64,000 nt of DNA from Haloarcula argentinensis DSM 12282 (lineage in GTDB: Archaea; Halobacteriota; Halobacteria; Halobacteriales; Haloarculaceae): NCBI GenBank assembly GCA_000336895.1, contig AOLX01000023.1, positions 197,405 to 261,404 of the forward strand. Direction: 5' to 3'. Below, piece after piece: positions 52,884 through 61,721 of this stretch. The position numbers and the translations under genes were made by a program. Under the pieces are notes generated by a model that saw nothing but the letters and a program-made list of their open reading frames with translations, had not been told where the DNA came from and ran no database searches. The first letter of the stretch is position 1; the number at the start of each line of letters is the position of its first letter.

Positions 52884-53408
52884 ATGGAAGACACGTCACC
52901 CGGCGTCGAGGACCCGCCTATCAACGACGACGGCCTCACAGAGGTCGAGGAGTTCGATAGCCTCGCTGGGATTCTTGCCGACGGTGTCATCGGTGCTGCC
53001 GGTGGGCTGGTCGGGACAGCGATGATGTCGGTTGTCTTCCTCATCGCCCAGTCACTGGGCGCGTTCAGTCTCGATGACTTCGCAATCCTCACCGAACTCG
53101 TGGGCCTGACCGGCTATGTCCCGGAGGTGTTGTTCGGTTTCTTCATCTTCCTCGGCGGCGGGATGTTCCCGTGGCCGTTGTTGTTCGCTTCGCTGAAAGC
53201 GTACCTTCCGGGCCAGTCTGATCCCGTCAGCGGTGCGTTCTTCGGCGGCGCGATGTGGACCGGGTTCGTGCTCGCCTTCTACACCGGCCAGTCCGGACTC
53301 ACGCTGGTACTGTACGCAGTGTTGACGCTCGTCGCCCACGTCGTCTACGGCATTGGGCTCGGCGCGGTGTTCAACTACTTCTCGACGCGCCCGGACTCTA
53401 TCGTTTGA
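52884..53408 (+). CDS. DUF6789-like membrane protein, oxidase-associated
   Basis: The start MEDTSPGVEDPPINDDG gives 174 residues. An acidic lead precedes four helices, with VIGAAGGLVGTAMMSVVFL, a middle FGFFIFLGGGMFPWPLLFASLKAYLPG and a late TLVAHVVYGIGLGAVFNYF. I associate this pattern with a small haloarchaeal family found next to cox genes, but recall is imperfect. A TTTTTTAT element lies about 25 bases upstream of the ATG. Divergent from coxB. Confidence 0.7.
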   Translation: MEDTSPGVEDPPINDDGLTEVEEFDSLAGILADGVIGAAGGLVGTAMMSVVFLIAQSLGAFSLDDFAILTELVGLTGYVPEVLFGFFIFLGGGMFPWPLLFASLKAYLPGQSDPVSGAFFGGAMWTGFVLAFYTGQSGLTLVLYAVLTLVAHVVYGIGLGAVFNYFSTRPDSIV

Positions 53409-53572
53409 GACGGCTTGCTGTCGTGTTCGAGCGATAGAACGGCGTCGTGACTCCCGCCGTATCAGGTCCAACACGATGTGATGCCAGTCGAAAAAAGCTG
53501 CTGGACGACGAAAGCGACACGCTGGTCGCAGGCAGACTGAGGTCGGTCCGCCAGGACGTGGCTGTCCCGAAC

Positions 53573-54019
53573 TCAGGCTTCCGCTTCCGCGTCGGCGTCG
53601 CCGTCCGCCTCCGCGTCTGCTCCGTCTTCGCCCTCGAACTCTTCGAGCGTGCTGCGAAGCTGTGGAATCGTTGCCGTGAGGTCGCCGACCTGCTCGCGGG
53701 CGTCGTCGACATCGTCGATGAGGTCCGCGATGGTCTCGATCTCCTCGGCGAGGTCGTCGGCGTCCTCGAAGGCGTCAGCGCGTTCGCCCATCGTGTACCA
53801 CTTCTTCGCGTCGCGGAGGTGGTCCTCGGCGTCGCCCACGTCGAGCGCTGTTTTGAGCGAGTTCAGCACACCGAGCGTGTTGTCGGCTTCCACGTCCCAG
53901 ACCGAATCGGCCTCGGGGAGCGCCTCGCGAGCCTTCGCGAGCGACTCCTCGACATCGGTGCGCATTTCATTGGCCGCCTCTCCGAACAGTTCGTCGTCGT
54001 CCAGACTTGACTGACTCAT
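53573..54019 (-). CDS. DUF5790-like acidic protein
   Basis: The 148-residue protein begins MSQSSLDDDELFGEAANEMR and is almost all helical and acidic, with EALPEADSVWDVEADNTLGVLNSLKTAL and DHLRDAKKWYTMGERADAFED. The C-terminus is a low-complexity run of Ala, Asp and Glu. It matches a conserved haloarchaeal family that I recall as DUF5790. The function is unknown; the shape suggests a protein-protein partner. It stands alone with short gaps. Confidence 0.7.
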   Translation of the reverse strand: MSQSSLDDDELFGEAANEMRTDVEESLAKAREALPEADSVWDVEADNTLGVLNSLKTALDVGDAEDHLRDAKKWYTMGERADAFEDADDLAEEIETIADLIDDVDDAREQVGDLTATIPQLRSTLEEFEGEDGADAEADGDADAEAEA

Positions 54020-54124
54020 ACGGAGACGTTGGTGCGGTGAGGGATTAAAAGCCCGCCTGAAAGTGAAAGTGAAACCGTAGGACGTGACCGGTCGGTAATT
54101 CCTGAAACCGAAAAGCCGTTGTAG

Positions 54125-55231
54125 CTACTCGGCCCGGATGGCCGAGCGCACCTCGGGAATCGGGTCCATGTCGGCGTCGATGTCACCCAGCACGAGCATC
54201 GCATAGTACCGCAGGAACGTCGTTAGCGGGACCTGTATGAGCGCACCGATAACGAGCAGGACCAGCAGCCCTAGCAGCCCGACAACCCCAGCCAAGACCA
54301 CGCCGACGGTATTCTGGAGCGCGAGATACAGCGCGGCCGCAACGAGCCCGAACGGGATCAGAACGACGATGAACGCGATAATGCCGAGAATCGCGCTGAC
54401 GATACCAACACCGATCTGGAGGACGATGGAGAAAAACAGATACGCGAGGTACTGCTTGGGTTGGCCTTTTATCGAACCCCAGAGCCGCGACCAACCGGAG
54501 AGGATGCCGTCGTTGTCCGCCGTCATCAGTGGGACGACAAACACCGTAGTGAAGCCAAAAACGATACCGTAGCTTATCGCGAGCACCGCGAACACGGCGA
54601 TGAACAGCCCCGACAGCGCGAGGACGCCCGACGCCCCGACGTTTGCGGCCTCGCCGCCGAGCACTAGGAAGAACCCGGCTGCACCGATCACGAGCGCGAT
54701 GCCGAGCCAGATAATCCCGAGGACAAGCCGAAACAGGAACAGCCGTATTCCGTCCCCGACGTGCTCACTGAAATACCGGCGGACGTGTATCTCGCGATCG
54801 ATGAGCGCCTGGGTCAATACGAACTCCATGAAGTTACTCAGGATGCCGTACGCGAGCGCTAGCAGGATGAACAGGCCGATGACGGCAAACACAAGCAGCC
54901 CGGCCCCGGCGAGTAGTTCGTCCGGCGCGCCGGACGGGACACCGGGTTCCGAGACTTGCATAGCGAGGTCGCCCGGCAGGGACAGCGTAGTTTCAAGCGG
55001 CGCGGTCAGCTGAAAGTCGCCTCCCGGGCCGCTGGGGCCACTTGGTCCGCCGTTCCCGCCGAAATCACCGAAGTTGCTGAACGACTGGGCGTTGTTCAGC
55101 CCGACACCGCCGCCACCGATGAAGAACACGACGAACGCCATCCGGAGCCATGTGCCCTTCTCGAAGGGGAACAAGAACGACTTCGTCGCGTCGATTGCGT
55201 CGTCGATATCGTCGACTGCGTGGAGGGCCAT
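54125..55231 (-). CDS. Six-helix membrane protein, haloarchaeal (DUF7544-like)
   Basis: The 368-residue protein has a conserved N-terminal amphipathic lead (ATKSFLFPFEKGTWLRMAFVVFF), a Gly/Pro-rich outer loop, and then five further hydrophobic segments such as LVFAVIGLFILLALAYGILSNF and VPLTTFLRYYAMLVLGDID. REIHVRRYFSEHVGDGIRLF is a charged inner loop. The family seems common in haloarchaea but has no known role. It is upstream of mptD's opposite partner by a short gap and may be its own unit. Confidence 0.65.
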   Translation of the reverse strand: MALHAVDDIDDAIDATKSFLFPFEKGTWLRMAFVVFFIGGGGVGLNNAQSFSNFGDFGGNGGPSGPSGPGGDFQLTAPLETTLSLPGDLAMQVSEPGVPSGAPDELLAGAGLLVFAVIGLFILLALAYGILSNFMEFVLTQALIDREIHVRRYFSEHVGDGIRLFLFRLVLGIIWLGIALVIGAAGFFLVLGGEAANVGASGVLALSGLFIAVFAVLAISYGIVFGFTTVFVVPLMTADNDGILSGWSRLWGSIKGQPKQYLAYLFFSIVLQIGVGIVSAILGIIAFIVVLIPFGLVAAALYLALQNTVGVVLAGVVGLLGLLVLLVIGALIQVPLTTFLRYYAMLVLGDIDADMDPIPEVRSAIRAE

Positions 55232-55305
55232 ATCGGAAGTCTCACACCCCCCTCTGGTAAAATTTTCGGGCCTGTGTCAGGGATTCAGGCCGCTCTCTGG
55301 CTATT

Positions 55306-55653
55306 TCATTCCTGCACTGCGTCGACCTGCATCAGCGGGTACCCGTCCTCCATCGCCATGCTCGTCTCGACCGTGACCCCCTCGTATTCGATTTGCATCT
55401 CGACGTCGATGAATCGCCCGGTGAGTTCCGTGTAGTCCGCCCCGCCCTCGGCGATAGCACTTTCCAGCGCCTCCATGCGGACGCTGACGGTGACTGCCTC
55501 ACAGAACGGCTGGTTCTCGATAGCCTCCTCCATCGCCGCTGCGAGCGAGTCGGCGCTATCCGGACTGATTGGTGTCCCTGCGAACTGGTGATACAGCGAC
55601 CCGAACTTGACGCCCGCTTCGAAACACGCCTCTTGCGGAGCTGTGGGTTCCAT
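55306..55653 (-). CDS. mptD: Archaeal dihydroneopterin aldolase (MptD family)
   Basis: The start MEPTAPQEACFEAGVKFGSLYHQFAGTPIS gives 115 residues. The FEAGxKxGxLYHQFxGTPxS phrase is the family hallmark. MptD splits 7,8-dihydroneopterin during tetrahydropterin and folate-type cofactor synthesis in archaea. The end, MAMEDGYPLMQVDAVQE, fits the family length. It diverges from azf with about 75 bp between. Confidence 0.85.
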   Translation of the reverse strand: MEPTAPQEACFEAGVKFGSLYHQFAGTPISPDSADSLAAAMEEAIENQPFCEAVTVSVRMEALESAIAEGGADYTELTGRFIDVEMQIEYEGVTVETSMAMEDGYPLMQVDAVQE

Positions 55654-55727
55654 ACAATCGGTCCGGCTGGGCGACACAAAAGCGAACCGCAAGCTACCTA
55701 TTGCGTGCGACGTATCGTCTCATACGA

Positions 55728-56501
55728 ATGGACGACCCGGTTCTGCTCACCGGCGCTGGCGGCGCTGTCGGGGCGGCCATCCTCGAAGGACTCGAGGACG
55801 CCTACGAGTGGAAACTCATGTTCCACAGCCCACCCGCCGAGGAGCCCGACCACGAGTACCTCGTCGGGGACGTGTCCAGCGAGGGCGACGTGGCCGCGGC
55901 AATGGACGGCGTCAGCGCCGTCATCCACCTGGCTGGCGACCCCCGGCCGGAAGCCCCCTGGGACTCCGTCCTCGAAAACAACATCGACGGCACCCAGAAG
56001 ATGTACGAGGCCGCTGTCGACGAGGACGTCGAGAAGTTCGTCTTCGCGTCCTCCAACCACGCCGTCGGCTCCTTCGAAACGGACGAGCGCACGCCCGAGA
56101 TGTACCGCCCCGACGACCAGTATCGCCTTGACGGGACGGAGCTCCCACGCCCAGGCAACCTCTACGGCGTCTCGAAAGCCACCGGCGAGGTGCTGGGCCG
56201 CTACTACCACGACGAGCACGGCCTTTCCGTTTGCAACATCCGCATTGGCAACCTCACGCGGGGCCACCCGCCCATCGACTACGAGCGCGGGCAGGCGATG
56301 TGGCTCTCCTACCGGGACTGCGCCCACATCCACGACTGTGCGCTGCAGGCCGATTACGAGTACGAAATCGTCTACGGCATCTCCGACAACGACCGCAAGT
56401 ACTACTCCATCGAGCGCGCCAAGGACGTGCTCGGCTACGACCCACAGGACAACTCCGCGCACTTCGACGGCGACGAACGGGTCGCCGAACCGGAGCCATA
56501 G
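55728..56501 (+). CDS. azf: NAD-dependent glucose-6-phosphate dehydrogenase, Azf-like
   Basis: The ATG at 55728 gives 257 residues. It is an extended short-chain dehydrogenase with the N-terminal GAGGAVGAAILEGL, SSNHAVGSFE, and the catalytic Tyr-Lys in YGVSKATGE. The size and the sequence RIGNLTRGHPP resemble Azf (archaeal zwischenferment), the NAD-linked enzyme of haloarchaeal oxidative pentose phosphate metabolism. A uronate dehydrogenase-type role is the main alternative for this family. It starts divergently from mptD. Confidence 0.75.
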   Translation: MDDPVLLTGAGGAVGAAILEGLEDAYEWKLMFHSPPAEEPDHEYLVGDVSSEGDVAAAMDGVSAVIHLAGDPRPEAPWDSVLENNIDGTQKMYEAAVDEDVEKFVFASSNHAVGSFETDERTPEMYRPDDQYRLDGTELPRPGNLYGVSKATGEVLGRYYHDEHGLSVCNIRIGNLTRGHPPIDYERGQAMWLSYRDCAHIHDCALQADYEYEIVYGISDNDRKYYSIERAKDVLGYDPQDNSAHFDGDERVAEPEP

Positions 56502-56524
56502 CCCCCCTACTCCGCTGTCGCCCG

Positions 56525-57214
56525 CTACCCCGAACCGTCGAACAGCCCACGGACGTCGTCGTCTTTCTGCTGTTCTAGTTCGACGTGGTCCCGAAGCCGC
56601 TGGTAGACGACGGGCCGCTGGTCGCGCTCGCGCACGAACGAGAACAGCATCCCGGCGAACTGCGAACCGCCGTCGCCGCTGAGTTCACTCCGTGCGCGGG
56701 CAACAGCGTCGGCGATGACCGCCTCGTCGTACCGGCCAGTCTCCGCCAGCACCTCGGCGGCGATGGCCGTGGCGTCGAAATCCAGTGCGTCGTAATCTAC
56801 GGCTTCGCCGTCGTGTGTCAGCGTCGGCGGGTCCGTCGCCGCGTGGTGGGGGTCAGCCGCTGTCGCCGCGAGGAACGGCCGAACCTCGTCTAGCGCCACG
56901 CCGTGATACGGGTCGGGGAGGCTGTCGAGGTACTCCGCCGCGCTCTCGGCCAGTCCCTGCGCGCCCGACCAGTTCTCCTCGCTGGCGTGGTGGACGACCG
57001 CGGTGAACTGGATGAGGCCGTGCAGGAACCGCTCGTCGTCGCCTGTATCGAGCTTCAGCCAGTACTCTTCCCACGCGTCGTGTGCTGCGTGGTAGCGACC
57101 TTCGTTGTACACTGCGATGCCGGCACGGAGATGGTCGCGCACACGGGTGGGTTCGCCTCGCGGCCGGAAAACCACATCGGCACCCGTGTAACCGAACTGA
57201 TTTGTCACCGACAC
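56525..57214 (-). CDS. DUF309 family protein
   Basis: The 229-residue protein has an N-terminal helical DUF309 domain: VYNEGRYHAAHDAWEEYW and FLHGLIQFTAVVHHAS, in which the His-Glu motifs and the HGLIQ block are the family signature. The C-terminal half is acidic and helical, ending in a conserved-looking VYQRLRDHVELEQQKDDD. The activity is unknown. The start MSVTNQFGYTG may be too long; the family core starts near residue 28. Convergent with azf. Confidence 0.8.
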   Translation of the reverse strand: MSVTNQFGYTGADVVFRPRGEPTRVRDHLRAGIAVYNEGRYHAAHDAWEEYWLKLDTGDDERFLHGLIQFTAVVHHASEENWSGAQGLAESAAEYLDSLPDPYHGVALDEVRPFLAATAADPHHAATDPPTLTHDGEAVDYDALDFDATAIAAEVLAETGRYDEAVIADAVARARSELSGDGGSQFAGMLFSFVRERDQRPVVYQRLRDHVELEQQKDDDVRGLFDGSG

Positions 57215-57227
57215 CGCAAATCAGCAT

Positions 57228-57620
57228 ATGCCACGATCCTGGCGTCGATGGGTGTTCGGTGCGGCCGGCGCGTCCGCCTTGACGGTCCTCGCCTGGCAGT
57301 TCTTGGTCACCGATCCCGTGCTCCTGTCGACGTTTGCCCTGACGTTGTTCGCCGCTATTGTCGGCCTCTACACGCAACGAAATGTCCTCCCGATATTCAG
57401 CAGGGGCGGCATTTGGGGTGGGGCCTTCGCCGGCGTCACCACCTACGTCGTCGTGACACTCCAGCAGCAGCTTGCGCTCCCCGGTGGTCAAGCGTTCGTG
57501 GTGACGCTCACCGTCCTCGGCCTCGCGTCGTTTAGCCTGGCCGTCGGGAGTGCGCTGACGATAGTGTCGACCGACAACGGGACGACTAGCCGTGACGGAA
57601 ACGACCGGAAAAAGGCCTGA
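57228..57620 (+). CDS. Four-helix membrane protein, unknown family
   Basis: The 130-residue product has four helices: WVFGAAGASALTVLAWQFLV, LLSTFALTLFAAIVGLY, GIWGGAFAGVTTYVVVTL and FVVTLTVLGLASFSLAVGSAL. A basic, hydrophilic tail ends it. It begins 13 bases from the divergent DUF309 start. No family is recognised and neighbours give little clue. Confidence 0.55.
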   Translation: MPRSWRRWVFGAAGASALTVLAWQFLVTDPVLLSTFALTLFAAIVGLYTQRNVLPIFSRGGIWGGAFAGVTTYVVVTLQQQLALPGGQAFVVTLTVLGLASFSLAVGSALTIVSTDNGTTSRDGNDRKKA

Positions 57621-57740
57621 ACGGCAACAGACGGTCGCCTCGCCGTCGCTCGATGGTTTGCGTCGGCAGAAACGTCCGGACGGAGTTCCACGCAAGCATC
57701 GCGAGCGTGGAGCACGTCCGGACGTTCACTTTGTTCACGA

Positions 57741-57760
57741 CCGGACGGAGATTTGAACTC
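57741..57760 (-). repeat. Detached copy of the tRNA-Arg 3' end (att-like)
   Basis: These 20 bases are identical to 57886-57905, the 3' end of tRNA-Arg, and lie 145 bp downstream of it. A further partial copy (ACGTCCGGACGGAGTTC) is at 57672-57688, and an inverted copy of the core (CAAATCTCCG) lies at 57801-57810. Confidence 0.8.
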
Positions 57761-57882
57761 GCCGAGAAATGCTCGCTTCGCTGCGCGTTCCTCGTCTGCT
57801 CAAATCTCCGCTGTCCGTCATCTCTCTTCGCGGTGGCGAGCACACGCTATGCGTTGCTCACCGGTCTGCTTCGTGAGAATGA

Positions 57883-57955
57883 CGTCCGGACGGAGATTTG
57901 AACTCCGGTCCCTGGCTCCGCAAGCCAAGAGGATAGTCCACTACCCTATCCGGAC
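57883..57955 (-). tRNA. tRNA-Arg (GCG)
   Basis: On the minus strand the acceptor GTCCGGA pairs with TCCGGAC. The anticodon arm is TTGGC, loop TTGCGGA, GCCAG, giving anticodon GCG. The T-arm holds GAGTTCAAATCTC. No intron is seen. Confidence 0.93.
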
Positions 57956-58081
57956 TCATATCGAGAGAGGTGGGTGCACCTAAAAAGGGTGACGATTCGC
58001 GTACCGTCACGCGACTGGTAGGCACACGTCGCTACAACACTGGTTTGAGCGACCGGGAGAGCCTTTCAACTAGAATACATT

Positions 58082-58561
58082 ATGGCAAATATGAAACGCC
58101 GACAACTCCTGCAATACGGTGGTCTCGGTTGTTCGATAGCGCTTGCTGGCTGCTTTGGTGGGGCTCCCGAGAGCAGGGAAACACCCACGGAGGGTGCGAG
58201 TGAAACCCCAAGTGTGAACGAGACGACATTCAGTATTATCAGGCGACAGTCCGGCACACAGATAAGCTCAGCAACGGTGGCTTTCGACGGTAATCAGGTC
58301 GTCGTTGATGGAACTATCTGGGGGTCTAACGGGTGCAAAACGGCCGACTTGACAGACATATCGTATGATACGAGTGCCAATAAGCTGAGCCTCAGCGTTG
58401 GGACGACAGAGATGCCAGATGCCGGCGATATGTGTACGCAAGCCATCATGGAGATTGACTACCGGGCTACGGTGACGTTTGAGAACGGGCTCCCTGACAC
58501 GGTGTCTATCTCTCACGACAGTGGCGATGGCCTGAACCCTGTGACAACGGCGACACCCTAA
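58082..58561 (+). CDS. Tat-type lipoprotein of unknown function
   Basis: The 159-residue product starts MANMKRRQLLQYGG, a twin-arginine signal with lipobox ALAGC, so it is exported folded and lipid-anchored. After a Thr/Ser/Glu linker comes a beta-rich domain of about 110 residues with two cysteines (NGCKTADLTDISYD and DMCTQAIMEIDYR) that may pair. ATG 58091 (MKRRQLL) is also a possible start. No family is recognised. Confidence 0.65.
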   Translation: MANMKRRQLLQYGGLGCSIALAGCFGGAPESRETPTEGASETPSVNETTFSIIRRQSGTQISSATVAFDGNQVVVDGTIWGSNGCKTADLTDISYDTSANKLSLSVGTTEMPDAGDMCTQAIMEIDYRATVTFENGLPDTVSISHDSGDGLNPVTTATP

Positions 58562-58626
58562 GGGCTACCCGCGCCGCTTTCACTGTGGTAGAATGTGAGC
58601 CTCTGCTGTCGGGCCAGTGGACAAGG

Positions 58627-58722
58627 CTTTATATCCCATCGCATGACCACCTTCGAATCATGGACGGGACACAACCGAAATCGACCGACAGCGGCCGCTC
58701 GCTCGCCCAACGACAACGCTTA
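58627..58722 (+). promoter_or_regulatory. Promoter region of the RPA-histone-deacetylase genes
   Basis: GCTTTATATCCC (from 58627) is a good TATA box, and a second weaker AT element, GCTTAAGC (near 58714-58722), lies 30-40 bases before the RPA ATG. The first would give a leader of about 100 bases, the second a nearly leaderless transcript. Confidence 0.45.
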
Positions 58723-58753
58723 AGCGCGCCCCAGCCCAGCGTCCCATAGATAG

Positions 58754-60220
58754 ATGGGTGCGATAGAGGACATTTACGAGGACTTAGAGACGGACGTCCC
58801 CGAGGAGGAGTTCCGCGAGGCCGTCGAGGAGAAGGTCGAGCAGATGGGTGGGCTCGCCGACGAGGAGACGGCCGCGATGCTGTTGGCCCACGAACTCAAC
58901 GAGAACGAGGTCAACGCCATCGCCGATATCGAACCCGGGATGGACGAGGTCAAATTCCTCGCCAAGGTGATGGCCATCGGCGACCTGAAGACCTTCGAAC
59001 GCGACGACGAGGACGAAGACGGCCGGGTCATCAACGTCGAAGCCGCCGACGAGAGCGGCAGCCTCAGGCTCGCCTTCTGGGACGGCCAGGCCGTCGACAT
59101 CGACGAGGGGCAACTGGAGGTCGGCGACGTGCTCCGGGTCAAAGGTCGGCCGAAGGACGGCTACAACGGACTGGAAGTCTCCGTCGACAAGGCGGAGCCG
59201 GACGAGGACGCCACAATCGACGTGGAACCGGGCGCTGGGTCGTCCATCGACGCGCTGACGATGGGCCAGTCCGACGTGACGCTGCGCGGGCTCGTGCTCG
59301 ACACCGACTCGATCCGGACGTTCGACCGGGACGACGGCAGCGAGGGCCGCGTCTCGAACCTCACACTCGGCGACGAGACGGGGCGCATCCGGGTGACGCT
59401 GTGGGACGACCGGGCCGACCGTGCCGAGGAACTCGATGCCGGCGCGGCCGTCGAAGTAATCGACGGCTACGTTCGGGAGCGGGACGGCTCGCTTGAACTC
59501 CACGTCGGCGATCAGGGGGCTGTCGACGAAGTGGAAGACGACGTGGCTTTCGAGCCCGACGCGGACCCAATCGCGGAAGTCGAACTCGAAGAGACAGCCG
59601 ATATTGCCGGCGTCGTCCGCTCGGCCGACCCCAAGCGGACGTTCGACCGGGACGACGGCAGCGAGGGCCAGGTCCGGAACGTCCGCATTCAGGACGCAAC
59701 GGGCGACATCCGGGTGGCGCTGTGGGGCGACAAGGCGGACAAGGACATCGCACCGGGCGACGAGGTTCTCGCGGCCGACGTCGAAATTCAGGACGGCTGG
59801 CAGGACGACAAGGAAGCGTCGGCGAGCTGGAACTCGACGGTTGTTGTGCTCGATGACGGCGCGGATCTGGCGACTGGTGGCGCGGGCGGCGGGGCCGGTA
59901 CCGAGACGACCGACGCCGAGCACGCCGGCCTGTCATCCTTCGGCGACGAAACGGACGACGCCGACGCTGACAGCAGCGGCGACAAGACGGCCGCCGTCAG
60001 CGCTGGCACCGGTGAGACCTCTCCGGACGGTGGCGCACAGAGCGCTGGCCAGCAGGTGGAATTTACCGGCACCGTCGTCCAGACCGGCGACCCGGTCGTG
60101 CTCGACGACGGCGAGCAGACGATGAGTGTCGAAACCGGCGAGCGCGTGCAGTTAGGGCAGGAGGTAACGGTCCGTGGTGAACTCCGTGACGACCGGCTCC
60201 ACGCTGAGGACGTGTTCTGA
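58754..60220 (+). CDS. rpa: Replication protein A-like single-strand DNA-binding protein
   Basis: The 488-residue protein has a short helical N-terminus, then three similar OB folds (about 55-150, 165-260 and 280-375). Repeats are visible as FDRDDGSEGRVSNLTLGDETGRIRVTLWDD and its neighbour with VRNVRIQDATGDIRVALWGD. A disordered acidic linker (about 385-430) precedes a fourth small OB-like segment ending LHAEDVF. No zinc finger is seen. It coats single-stranded DNA in replication and repair, like the standalone RPA2-type protein of haloarchaea. A histone gene follows 55 bp later. Confidence 0.88.
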   Translation: MGAIEDIYEDLETDVPEEEFREAVEEKVEQMGGLADEETAAMLLAHELNENEVNAIADIEPGMDEVKFLAKVMAIGDLKTFERDDEDEDGRVINVEAADESGSLRLAFWDGQAVDIDEGQLEVGDVLRVKGRPKDGYNGLEVSVDKAEPDEDATIDVEPGAGSSIDALTMGQSDVTLRGLVLDTDSIRTFDRDDGSEGRVSNLTLGDETGRIRVTLWDDRADRAEELDAGAAVEVIDGYVRERDGSLELHVGDQGAVDEVEDDVAFEPDADPIAEVELEETADIAGVVRSADPKRTFDRDDGSEGQVRNVRIQDATGDIRVALWGDKADKDIAPGDEVLAADVEIQDGWQDDKEASASWNSTVVVLDDGADLATGGAGGGAGTETTDAEHAGLSSFGDETDDADADSSGDKTAAVSAGTGETSPDGGAQSAGQQVEFTGTVVQTGDPVVLDDGEQTMSVETGERVQLGQEVTVRGELRDDRLHAEDVF

Positions 60221-60275
60221 GTCGCCGAGCGACGCTACGGAAACTCTTAAGACCGCAACACTCCCGGGTTTGGGT

Positions 60276-60713
60276 ATGAGTGTCGAGCTACCGTTCGCAC
60301 CGGTGGATGCGGTCATTCGGCGGAACGCGGACGGGCTCCGAGTGAGTGCCGACGCTGCGGAGGAACTGGCTCGTCGAATACAGGACCACGGCGCATCGCT
60401 TGCCGTCACGGCAGCTACGGAGGCCACTACGGACGGCCGAAAGACGCTGATGCCGGCCGACTTCGGTATCGAGCAGGTCCCGGAGAAGGACGGCCTCGAA
60501 CTCCCCGTCGCGCCGGTCGACCGCATTGCACGGCTCGACATCGACGACGACTACCGCGTCGCCATGGACGCCCGCGTCGCGCTCGCGTCGCTCCTCGAAA
60601 CGTACGCCGACGACACGGCCGCCGCGGCCGCCACGTTGGCTCGTCACGCTGACCGTCGGACGATCAAGGCAGCTGACGTCGAAACGTACTTCGAACTCGA
60701 ACAGTACTACTGA
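60276..60713 (+). CDS. hstA: Doublet archaeal histone (two fused histone folds)
   Basis: The start MSVELPFAPVDAVIRR gives 145 residues holding two histone folds: the first from LPFAPVDAVIRRNADGLRVSADAAEELARRI to TLMPADFGIEQ, the second from LPVAPVDRIARL to DRRTIKAADVETYFE. The R-x-T-x-x-x-x-D signature closes each fold (RKTLMPAD and RRTIKAAD). It is acidic, unlike eukaryotic histones, as usual in haloarchaea. No lysine-rich tails are seen. It directly abuts the histone deacetylase gene. Confidence 0.92.
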   Translation: MSVELPFAPVDAVIRRNADGLRVSADAAEELARRIQDHGASLAVTAATEATTDGRKTLMPADFGIEQVPEKDGLELPVAPVDRIARLDIDDDYRVAMDARVALASLLETYADDTAAAAATLARHADRRTIKAADVETYFELEQYY

Positions 60714-61721
60714 ATGAACTTCGGCTACCGCGAGGTCTGTCTGGACCACGACACCGGCCCGCGACATCCGGAGAGTCCCGACAGACTTCGAGCGATACGA
60801 CGAGCGCTCAAGGAAAACCACGGGGTTGAGTACGTCACCGCCGACGACGCCGATATCGACCTCGTGCGCGAGGTCCACGACGCCGACTACATCGAGGAGT
60901 TCCGCGAGTTCTGCGACGACGGCGGCGGAAACTGGGATGCCGACACCGTCGCGGTCGAGGAGACGTGGGACGCCGCACTCGCGTCAGCCGGCCTCGCTGT
61001 CTGGGCAGCAGAAGCCGCGCTTGACGGCAATACCGGCCGTGACACGCCGTTCTCCTTGGGCCGACCACCCGGACATCACGCAGTGGGCGACGACGCCATG
61101 GGCTTCTGTTTCATCAACAACGTGGCCGTCGCAGCACAGGCGGCCCTCGAAGCCGATGCCGACCGCGTCGCCATCTTCGACTGGGATGTTCACCACGGGA
61201 ACGGCACACAGGACATCTTCTACGACCGTTCGGACGTGTTCTACGCCTCGATACACGAAGACGGGCTCTACCCCGGGACGGGTGATATCGAAGAGACCGG
61301 CACGGGCGACGCCGACGGCACGAACCTCAACGTGAAGTACAAGCCCGGTGCTGACACCGCCGACTACCTCGCCGCAATCGACGAGTGCATCGCGCCGGCG
61401 ATAGAGGACTACGACCCCGATCTGCTGCTCATCAGTGCCGGCTTCGACGCACACGAACACGACCCAATCTCACGGATGCGCGTCTCGACGGAGGGGTACG
61501 GCGCGATGACCAACCGGATGCGCTCGCTCACAGACACCTGCGACGCCGCGCTGGGGATCATTCTCGAAGGCGGGTACGGACTTGATACACTCTCAGATTC
61601 GGTTACAACCGTTCACGAGGTCTTCGACGGCTACCAGCCGATGGAGCCGGACGACGACGTCAGCGACGACGCCCGCGATGTTCTCGATGCGCTCGCGGAT
61701 CAGGGCTTCGGCTCGAAGTAG
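60714..61721 (+). CDS. hdaI: Histone deacetylase family enzyme
   Basis: The 335-residue class II-type deacetylase begins right after the histone stop codon, with no spacer. Motifs are complete: GRPPGHHAVGDDAMGFCFINN with the His121-His122 pair, zinc ligands Asp158 and His160 in DWDVHHGNGTQ and Asp245 in SAGFDAHEHD, and GYG near the end. It could remove acetyl groups from proteins or polyamines; the histone is the obvious candidate by position but unproven. The 3' end overlaps the convergent cca gene by 22 bp. Confidence 0.92.
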   Translation: MNFGYREVCLDHDTGPRHPESPDRLRAIRRALKENHGVEYVTADDADIDLVREVHDADYIEEFREFCDDGGGNWDADTVAVEETWDAALASAGLAVWAAEAALDGNTGRDTPFSLGRPPGHHAVGDDAMGFCFINNVAVAAQAALEADADRVAIFDWDVHHGNGTQDIFYDRSDVFYASIHEDGLYPGTGDIEETGTGDADGTNLNVKYKPGADTADYLAAIDECIAPAIEDYDPDLLLISAGFDAHEHDPISRMRVSTEGYGAMTNRMRSLTDTCDAALGIILEGGYGLDTLSDSVTTVHEVFDGYQPMEPDDDVSDDARDVLDALADQGFGSK

